A DNA stretch of 64,000 nt, from the NCBI GenBank assembly GCA_000328365.1, contig KB302324.1, positions 44,762 through 108,761 of the forward strand, given 5' to 3'. Position 1 is the first letter of the stretch. Every line of letters starts with the position of its first letter. The translations under genes and the position numbers were made by a program. This document shows, in pieces, positions 56,482-64,000 of this stretch. The notes beneath the pieces are model-generated. The model was given only the letters and a program-made list of their open reading frames with translations. It searched no databases and was not told the DNA's origin. Origin of the DNA: Capitella teleta. Its lineage: Eukaryota > Annelida > Polychaeta > Capitellidae.

Positions 56482-59463
56482 TACTATTACTATTGTTATT
56501 ACTATTGTTATTACTATTGTTATTGTTATTGTTATTGTTATTATCATTATTATTATCATTATTATTCGAAGAATCACTTTATCATAATTATAATGTTATG
56601 AAAGCCCATTTATCAATATGAGCACTGGGGTGATTGAGCATCACCTTACATTAATACAACTAAAATACATTTCTTGTGTGGCTCCCCACCCCCACAATAA
56701 CTCAACGTTTCAAGCTTAGGCAGTATGACTGCAAGAAACATCGACACCACAGTCCACTTATCCCTAGCTCAGCGGCTAAATTAATTGGTCTAAATTGAGA
56801 AGAATAAGGTCCGAATAAGGTCAATATTCGAAGTCACATTGTCGATCGTGGGTGCGTCCCCCGTGCTGTGGAAACACTAATACACCCGTAATTATGTTCT
56901 TTTTTTATTTCGTATTATTATTTAATAATGTCTAAGAAACAAGAGGATTCTATTGTTATCCTATTCACCGCACGCCTCAATGACGCCAATCACATGCATT
57001 AGTTTGGCCTCTCACAGGATATTATTACGGGTAGAATTTCAGCAGCTAGATTAATTATTATGCACAAATCACAATCCCAATGACTGGCAGAATTGTTAGG
57101 AGGTGAAGCTCCCTGCATGACGCTGGAAGAGCACGTGTATGCTTAGATACGATTTAGAAGGGACTTATCGAATATTTTTTATAGCAATGTTTACGGCTTT
57201 ACGCGATCGGTTTTATGTATACGTTTTACAATTGTATTAAATGTGCAGAGAAAAGTGGTCGAGGGTTCCGAACGGATTTTTTTCATTTCAGACTATGCCG
57301 CCAAATGCTGCGTGCCTCTGAAGAAAGTTTTCGGCAAGAATTTCGTGCAAGGCAAGGTCGTCAAAGTTGACGTCGACAACAAATGCGTTGAGCTGGATGG
57401 AGGAAAAGTTATTCGGTACAAGACCTTGGTACTAGCGACCGGCAGTCGCTCTTTCATGCCGTTTAAGTCTAATGGGGATGTTACTACCATCAAGGAGTAC
57501 ATTGAGAAAGTCAATCAGGTTAATGCTGAGGTATGTAGAAGTCGAAATTCAGGCGTAATCTTAGCTAGGATTAAGTCACCAGTATACAGAATGGGCCAAA
57601 AGTAGTGTATTTCATGTCAAAAAGAAAACCTAAATTTTTTTCTAAAATTTATCCATTATTCAAAAAATAAAATACCTGATATGGATTGACTAGGTTATTA
57701 TTCACGCATTTTTGAAATGAAAAAGCGAATAAAACGTTAATTTTGAATGTCGGTCTGGAAGGGAAGATAATAAAAATATGACCGAATTTTGGGTGCGCTC
57801 TCTTAATTGAGATAAATCGGCATCAATGTCGACAAAATTGGAATTGAAATGATAGGAATAGCAGCATGAAATGTTAAACTATCCATATATCAGGTATTTA
57901 TTTCTCTTGAGATTTGCGTAGTTTTTACACTGCGACCTGTTTTGTAACACTTTCTCGGAAAAGTACAGTGTCCTTTAAAAGCATTGAAATCTTTAACATG
58001 AAGTAGATAGACTACTTTTATCCCACTCTGTATAATCCATTAATTCGATTTTTACAATACTTGTGCATAGCTGATTTTTACAATACTTGTGCATAGCTGA
58101 TTTTTACAATACTTGTGCATAGCTGATTTTTACAATACTTGTGCATAGCTGATTTTTACAATACTTGTGCATAGCTGATTTTTACAATACTTGTGCATAG
58201 CTGATTTTTACAATACTTGTGCATAGCTGATTTTTACAATACTTGTGCATAGCTGATTTTTACAATACTTGTGCATAGCTGATTTTTACAATACTTGTGC
58301 ATAGCTGGCTGTAGATACATTATATTTTGCAAGCTTGTGTTGCCTTGATTTCGTGGCTCTCAAACTAAGAATGAAATTGACATGTTGTGTAACCTACTGA
58401 TGAAATGGACGCTTATGTCAACACATATGTTAACTGAATTCAGGTCGGCAAAGCGGAATCAGTCGTGGTGGTTGGAGGGGGTGCTGTCGGGATTGAGGTG
58501 GCCGCTGAAATCGCCGAAGTTTACCCGGACAAAAAGGTGACAGTCATCCACAACAAGGCTGATATGGTCGCCCCCGGTTACTCCGATGCATTCTACACAA
58601 GAGCAGCCGAGTGCATGACAGAACTCAACATTAATTACGTCACAGGTATTTGAATTAAACGATAATTAATATTCTATGAATGATTTTTTTTTTTCCGATG
58701 CAGGCGAGAGAGTGTCTAACCTAGATGAGTTGACATTTGGAGTTTGCGGTGAATACGTTGTTAAGACTGAACAAGGAAATGAATTTCCTGCTCAGTTGGT
58801 CTTCAGAACAACAGGTGTGACGCTCAACTCCGAAGTATACTCGTCATCTTTGCGTTAGTATTATTCTCTCTGTCGGGGTTATCTGCCACACAATTTGAAA
58901 CCATTTAATGATGGCGATTACTAGATAAACACACATGCAATTTCACTAAGTGGAGTTTAATTATTCCACAGCTGTCGATGACAAAGGGAGACTCAAAGTC
59001 GACGACCATCTCCGCGTCGAAGGTCAAGAAGACATCTACGCCATTGGCGACATCTGCGGAACAGAAGATCCGAACCTGGCGTACGTTGCGAGGGAGCAAG
59101 CTAATTTAGTGTACGCCAACCTGGCAGCGGCCACCGCCTCCGACCAAACCACCAAGCCCTGGGCTCAAAGTACGTATAACCACGAATACCCATTAAAGGT
59201 AGAGCTTTAAGATTTCTAAAGTCAGTACAGGCCAGAAACCGCGAAATACGACACGATCGATGGTTTATTCACCTATCACGTTTATCGTTGCATTGTTTGC
59301 AGACGCCCTGCCCATGAAGATAGCCTTGGCGGTGGGTTCACAGCGGGCGATCGGATTGACCGCTTCTGGAGATCTCGCCCCGGAACCTCACATCATCGGA
59401 TTCAAGTCACGTGATCTAATGAGTGGCATGATTTGGGAATCAATGGGATTGAAGTCCCCATGA
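52177..59463 (+). CDS. AIFM2: AIFM2/FSP1, ferroptosis suppressor oxidoreductase
   Basis: Six exons (52177-52357, 57292-57530, 58444-58645, 58704-58853, 58972-59169, 59303-59463) join in phase to give 376 aa; human FSP1 is 373. The N-terminus MGSGSSS is an N-myristoylation signal, so lipid-droplet and plasma-membrane targeting is likely. FAD-binding GAGYGG lies at about 20-25, the ATG motif LVLATGSR follows, and the NAD(P)H-binding VVVVGGGAVGIEVAAEI lies at about 145. ERVSNLDEL matches human nearly exactly, and the second FAD motif is IYAIGDICG. The family reduces ubiquinone and vitamin K with NAD(P)H to block lipid peroxidation. Exon 2 was placed at the strong acceptor TTTTTTTCATTTCAG because it restores phase and the TGDYAAKC join; an upstream acceptor at 57249 does not fit. 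Intron 1 is 4.9 kb and contains a LINE. AATAAA lies at 59718. Confidence 0.9.
53035..55692 (+). mobile_element. CR1/L2-type LINE, inactive, interrupted by the gap
   Basis: Located in AIFM2 intron 1. Before the gap, RGGGLALIHASSIVTKPLRK is the middle of the endonuclease; after it come NGHTIDLIMS and VTSDHFGVVFTI (endonuclease end). The reverse transcriptase is open at 54284-54868, with YRAGHSTETAMVRVQNDLLD, VLLDLSAAFDTLDHPLI, GVPQGSVLGPILF and the catalytic YADDTQLY. The C-terminal domain follows: NLGVMLDNKLSM, IDYCNALLAGSP, then FAHQAPILWN. The 3' end is an (ATGAA)-type short tandem repeat at about 55655-55692, usual for this clade. In-frame stops at 53719 and 54037 and frame changes after 54868 show it is dead. 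The 5' end is missing. It is the best-preserved LINE in the window. Confidence 0.88.
53220..53269. other. assembly gap (50 N)
   Basis: Exactly 50 N within the LINE endonuclease region; a placeholder of unknown true size. Confidence 0.98.
55693..57291. other. rest of AIFM2 intron 1
   Basis: Non-coding. Contains the (TTA)n microsatellite at 56418-56565 and, at about 56318-56380, another copy of the dispersed GCAGAATCCGATTTCGGC...CTCAAATTTTGCAC motif. Nothing else was recognised. Confidence 0.5.
56418..56565. repeat. (TTA)n / (TTG)n compound microsatellite
   Basis: Pure TTA units pass into CTATTA, then TTGTTA, then ATTATC variants. Open frames of poly-Leu or poly-Tyr are artefacts. Confidence 0.95.
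57587..58030. mobile_element. mariner-like MITE, complete copy in AIFM2 intron 2
   Basis: A 444-bp element with ends CAGAATGGGCCAAAAGTAGT and ACTACTTTTATCCCACTCTG, flanked by TA on both sides. CAGxxTGxxCCAAAAGT-type ends with TA duplication are typical of mariner-family transposons. No transposase. Partial copies lie near 28126 and 34462. Confidence 0.82.
58047..58307. repeat. 26-bp tandem repeat, 10 copies
   Basis: The unit GATTTTTACAATACTTGTGC plus ATAGCT is repeated ten times with essentially no divergence, directly after the mariner-like MITE in AIFM2 intron 2. Near-identity points to recent expansion or to assembly-level collapse or expansion. Confidence 0.95.
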
Positions 59464-61129
59464 ATTAGGAGTGTTCAGGAATGTTCACTTGTAGATACCG
59501 GAACATGAGCCAATGTTTGCCGAAATCAGGGTCATTGGCCACGCTATAATGACGTACGTATTTTTTTTTTTTTTTTTTTTTTTAATAATAATAATTTTTA
59601 TTCAATCATAACCTAACATAACATAAAAGGTGCGAAAATAACGTAGTGGCAGAAGCGTGATCGCTTTAGCGTGATCGTATACTCATTTGTATTTTATGAT
59701 TCGAGTTTTGATTATGTAATAAAATTGTATTGGGTTGTTATATATCCGATGGGAACATTAAATATTTTCGTATCATGCAACTAAAGCGAATTCAAGTTAA
59801 TTATGTATTTGGGTCGATTAATAACAGCATCCGGTTTTGCCGTCATAATAAATGCTTGTTTATGGTTAGTCGTTTATCGTAATTTATTAAGATTTAGTGT
59901 GATGTTTATGAAATGCTTCCGATCGCACTACATCCAACGGAAACCGTACCAACCATACAAAAAAGGCTGAAACCTCTTGAACGAATCGTGATCGATTGAT
60001 GCATGCTAAGAAGAGGCATTATGATAACCATTCAGCTCACCAAGTATTGAGACCTCTGCCACCCAGTACTTATAAGAAAATATGCTGTGCAATATATTCC
60101 TATTTTGTTTCATGCTGGTGACTATTTTTTCTCATTGTCAACAAGTTCTGATCTCACTTTTGATAATATACACTCATATTACGTTCCCCAACTCATATTT
60201 ACAAAACTTGCGCGATATACTTCTACATTACACTACTGTATAATAATGAATAATTCATTATTATACCTATTATTATTACTACTCAAGGTCACGATACTAA
60301 CTGATGCCACTTAGCGATTTAGCAGGTTGAGATACACAATTAAGTGATCCTATTTATTATTTGATCTTATTTATTATTTTATCTATTATTTGGCTTCGAT
60401 TGGATCGGTCATTACTTAACTATAGTCAATAATTGTCGCACATCGCTATATTTAGTGTCAAAATATGCGTCTTGAAACACTGTTTCATAAATCAATTATC
60501 CCCTATCAATTATCTCCCCCTTTAATTTCTATTGTATCACCGAATAACGTGTTTTCTTTTTTTTAGAACAACTAACGTCATTTCGAGGGTGATAGAGAAC
60601 TGATAACTGGTGCTTTATAATGTCCAGATGTCCAGATTAAATTTTAAATGATTAATGGGAATACCTCTTAAGTTATGCAGCGAATTCCACCATCGATTAA
60701 CAGAGGGTTCCAGCTAGGATCCATAGTTTATTCTTGACTCATGGCCAATCAGCTAGGAAACTTCTACAAGTCAAATTGACGCTACGAACTCGAAAATCTT
60801 GGTACTAATAATAAGCACAATATAAAGTCTGAAATAAATAAAATCTATTGCTGAAGGGGGGGGGGTGAATACGTTATAAATTTAACCTATGGCGGGATCC
60901 TAACGCTGCGCTAAAAATCACACCAAAATGTCAACGTAATATAAAACATTCATCTGTCAGCATATTCAATTTGAATATAAATTTTCCTATCAAACACAAA
61001 ATAAATAAATAAATTATTAATTAATTAATTAATTAATTAAAAGTAATTAATTAATTGCATCTGAACTCAGCGAGTGAAAAGAATCTATATCTTTTCCAAA
61101 CATAAGGTGGATACTGGATATTATTTTGT
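59464..61129. other. intergenic region between AIFM2 and the ARF gene
   Basis: Convergent 3' ends. Contains AATAAA at 59718, a T run followed by AATAATAATAA at 59560-59600 (likely a reversed retroposon tail), a G run at 60857 and a (TTAA)n stretch at 61013-61055. The ORF at 60087-60314 has no recognisable features. Confidence 0.45.
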
Positions 61130-62711
61130 TCATGAAAATATCGATTTCACATACATCCAGCTTTTGTGCATGTAGGAATCGAATACATCTGCTGTCAGTT
61201 CCTCATTGCTTTTCCTTGTCAGCATGCAAGCTAACCAATCCAACCCATCTGCGATTCCTTCCATTTTGCATGCGACGGTTGGCACAACATCTGTCAACAC
61301 AAAAACAAGTCAAGCACACATGATACAATCCCATTCCTTGTTAGTTTTATACACTCACTCCATTTCCGATTTCGTAAAATTGGATGAAGTTGCAAAGTTT
61401 CGGTCAGTTTTTCAACGTCGGAAGCTCCGGTTAAGTCCTGTTTGTTTGCTAATATCAGCACTGGAACATCCCACAATTCATCTTCAGTCATCAATCTTTT
61501 GATTTCCTCTCTGACCTCAGTCATGCGCTCGTGGTCAGCACTGTCCACCACGTACACCAAGGCATCCGTCGCGACGAAATAGTGGCGCAACAGAGGACGC
61601 TGTATAATTGTATCCATTTAGAAGTCTATACCATACATTAAATAAACATAACGTATGTGCATAATCGAAATTGTTAATAATAATAAATAACAATAATTTA
61701 TTCATTTATATAGCGCAAAATTACAATTATAAAATAAAGTTTATAACTTTTTACTTATGGAAACAAAACCCAGAATAATATACCCGCTTTAACTAAATAT
61801 TAAGGAATATTACGCGCAAAATATATCACATATTTATATATTATTCTTCTGCATGCATACATGTTTGCTTTACACCCATAAAAGTGAAAACTGACCATTT
61901 TATCGCGACCACCAACGTCCCACGCGTTGAATTGGACATTTTTATGCGATATAGTTTCGACGTTGAAACCTGTGAAATAGAAATCAACACCAATGAGATT
62001 GCGTATATTGTGACGTCAGAGTCACGCACCAATGGTTGGAATTGTGGTGACAACCTCTCCCAGTTTCATCTGATAAAGAATCGTTGTCTTGCCGGCTGCA
62101 TCCAATCCTGCGAAAGGCATCCACACTTAGCATATACGAAGTATTTACCATTGCTTATACAACACGAATCATTTATAATTTTATTATCTTTATCACATGT
62201 AGGAGTGCGTTTTTCCCCCAAAAAATAAATTATATTACGTATTCATTTCTTCATTAGATTCAAATGCACTCACTGTAAATAAATATAAGACAATGAAGCA
62301 GTTTTTGACAAAGTTTCAGATAAATGGACGCCATACATTTAATAAGGCTTCAAACATTTGTGACAACAAAATCAATTTAACAACGACTCTGAAAAATGGA
62401 AATAGTGACATGTGTATTTCCATGCAATAAATGGTTCCCATGCATGGATGGATTGCAGGTGATTTTTACTGAAGTATGCCGGACACCAATGGCTATCAGT
62501 TGTGAAACTCTCGCTCTGCCATCAGACGAAACACACGAGACCGTATATTTCTTCGACTATATAAGGCCTACAATAGCGCTTGGCCATTAAATCTTACCAG
62601 TTATCACCAACCAGTACAACCACGCACAGTGAGGAATCCCATGTGAAACTTACCAAGCATAAGTACCCGAAAAGGTTCTTTCTTCTTCCAAAAGCTGCAA
62701 CCGATCCCCAT
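61130..62711 (-). CDS. ARF-family small GTPase, divergent
   Basis: Five minus-strand exons (62711-62654, 62107-62030, 61969-61896, 61599-61359, 61290-61130) join in phase to give 203 aa. Gly2 in MGIGCS is a myristoylation site with a possible palmitoylated Cys5. The P-loop GLDAAGKTT, switch I TTIPTIGFNVET, the G3 motif WDVGG and the G4 motif NKQD are all present. In switch II the residue after WDVGG is Arg (WDVGGRDKM), where ARF proteins have the catalytic Gln. RPLWRHY is changed to RPLLRHY. The G5 motif CAT is replaced by VACK. After GLDWLACML the protein runs about 25 residues further than ARF1 or ARF6. ARFs control vesicle coats and membrane traffic. Intrinsic or GAP-stimulated hydrolysis may be impaired; this is inference. 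It may be an ARF paralogue and not a standard ARL. Confidence 0.88.
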
Positions 62712-63417
62712 TCTAAAAGCACCTTCGCCTTATCAGATGAATATACGCAGACAAACGAGTCGAATTTCAGTAAATATATATCACGTTTTGTGTTCTGTAT
62801 ATATGCTCCAACGTTGAAATCAACTGTCGTCCACTTCGTTTGCCGAAATAGCGAATTAGGCTCATATTCATGTTTCCAATTATTAAGTACTCAAGTCGAA
62901 CGAGTTCCGCAGTCAATTCCGGGTTCGTCACAAGCTCCACGTCTTTTCTAATATGGCGGTTTGTTTACAAGTAACCAGCCGCCTAAAGGTCGATCGATCG
63001 ACCGTTATGGCTATGATTTCGTAGATGCGCTATGATGTGGGTTCATCGTTTCCATTGCGGACCATATATACCGGTTTGAAAAAGCCACATATTCGTTCCC
63101 TGTTTCCTTAAACGTAAGCATGTTGTTGAGTTTTACGGAACGTTGCATGTGAATTGAGTGGAACAGGCGCCAGAGTGGAAACTAGAAAGTTCACTCTATC
63201 ATCATATAAATTCAAAGGTTGTTTCCCTCCGGCATATTACTAATTACACCCCCCGACTCAGTACCATACCTAGCTGTTTGGTTCGTAAAAGGAACATCAA
63301 AATATTAATTACATTGCAAATATGGGTCCGAATTAAGTCCTAAATGAACAGGATTAATGGGGATAAACCTGCTACGGGGTTACAATTTGCAATTAGTTTT
63401 AATTATTGGAGACAAAA
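62712..63417. other. 5' flank of the ARF gene
   Basis: Contains TAATATGGCGGTTTG (about 62951-62965), an ATGGCGG element of the kind seen at YY1-type start sites. It also holds GGTCGATCGATCGACC, a palindrome near 62988. No gene is supported. Confidence 0.4.
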
Positions 63418-63876
63418 ATGATCATTCAAATTATAACGATAGATTATGATGTGATAATAGTGATATGGTTAACTGTGTATTCAATATATTTGATATGCAG
63501 TTATTGTAAATTGCGTGGGCTACAATCTGATCGATGTAAGTTGCAAGCCGCTATTTATAGAAACTTTTACAATATGGGTGAAGATGTGAGGTAAGAATTT
63601 CGAAATCGATGTCTCAGAACTAATTTTTTTCCCTCTAGGATTCGAAAAATAGCAGGAAATTACGTGCTATACTGGATTTTTTTAATTCAACATTTTGGGC
63701 ACAATAACAGTGGCAAGTATTGGTTTTGCTGTGTCCCTCAGGAAACACACTACACCTTTATTTTACCCCATGACCTGGTTTCATACACAATTTTAGGTAT
63801 TTTACACAACGCGGATTATAGCGGATTTTGGATATGTTGTGCAGCTTCCAATTCTGCATGGGGTATACTTAATTAA
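63418..63876 (+). CDS. possible two-exon orphan membrane protein
   Basis: ATG at 63418 opens a frame that ends at a consensus donor (GAG|GTAAGA, exon end 63590). A 48-base intron with a pyrimidine tract and CTAG acceptor leads to exon 2 (63639-63876) in phase. The product would be 136 aa. It starts with a hydrophobic stretch, VIIVIWLTVYSIYLIC, that could be a membrane anchor. Exon 2 is rich in aromatic residues and Cys (YWFCC, FWICC). No family is recognised. The splice phase match and the length after splicing favour a gene; AT-rich composition and lack of known similarity argue against. Treat as a prediction. Confidence 0.3.
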
Positions 63877-64000
63877 TATAAATTCTGTTGCAATTTTGTC
63901 CCCCCCCCCCACCTTTTTGAAGCTTCATATTGACTGGACAAAACGACAGTCACCACCCACCGCCTCCCCGTCCCTAGAATTCCCCAATAATATGATTGCA

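Noticed and set aside
58047-58307. CRISPR-like array
   Set aside because: The repeats are directly adjacent with no spacers, inside an intron of an animal gene.
61884-62228. 114-codon plus-strand ORF
   Set aside because: Antisense of ARF exons 2 and 3.

Overview
This window reads as nuclear DNA of an invertebrate animal. It is AT-rich. Its genes are cut into many small exons, mostly with GT-AG introns of about 45-100 bases. It carries animal gene families (NOC3L, SLF1, C5orf34, AIFM2/FSP1, GT11 fucosyltransferase, an ARF GTPase) and is full of short DNA transposons, CR1/L2-type LINE pieces, a tRNA-derived SINE, satellites and microsatellites. The short introns would suit a sponge or another early-branching invertebrate, but that is inference. 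There are two 50-N assembly gaps (22746-22795 and 53220-53269).

Layout. 1-4500: one exon of an unrecognised gene, a LINE endonuclease fossil and AT-rich DNA. 4522-5870 (+): a MADF-domain gene. 6200-15590: repeats, including a TTAA element nested in another TTAA element, a long inverted repeat, a LINE reverse transcriptase relic and an internally deleted Tigger/pogo transposon. 16636-20512 (+): a 16-exon gene joining a Nudix-like domain, EF-hands and a PPP serine/threonine phosphatase. 23805-25151 (+): alpha-1,2-fucosyltransferase-like (GT11). 25640-28340: LINE fragment, a 181-bp satellite, hairpins and MITEs. 28361-30649 (+): C5orf34 orthologue. 30681-41740 (-): SLF1 orthologue, tail to tail with C5orf34, with a 6.6-kb intron holding a 650-bp tandem array, a GTAC hexamer minisatellite and a SINE. 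44231-49800 (+): NOC3L. 52177-59463 (+): AIFM2/FSP1, whose 4.9-kb first intron holds a CR1/L2-type LINE. 61130-62711 (-): ARF-family GTPase. 63418-63876 (+): a doubtful two-exon orphan.

I rebuilt exons by hand. In every multi-exon model the donor and acceptor phases agree and the total length is a whole number of codons: 785 aa for the Nudix/EF-hand/PPP gene, 418 aa GT11, 595 aa C5orf34, 908 aa SLF1, 795 aa NOC3L, 376 aa AIFM2, 203 aa ARF, 217 aa MADF. The genes are ordinary chromosomal neighbours, not an operon. Their roles differ: signalling, glycosylation, SMC5/6 DNA repair, ribosome biogenesis, ferroptosis defence and membrane traffic.

The most unusual items are the Nudix/EF-hand/PPP fusion, whose Nudix box has lost key acidic residues; an ARF GTPase with Arg in place of the catalytic Gln; and a mobile-element family with hairpin ends and 10-bp target duplications, present as an 861-bp copy and as a 60-bp minimal copy just upstream of the C5orf34 start codon. 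No retrovirus, LTR element or Polinton was recognised.
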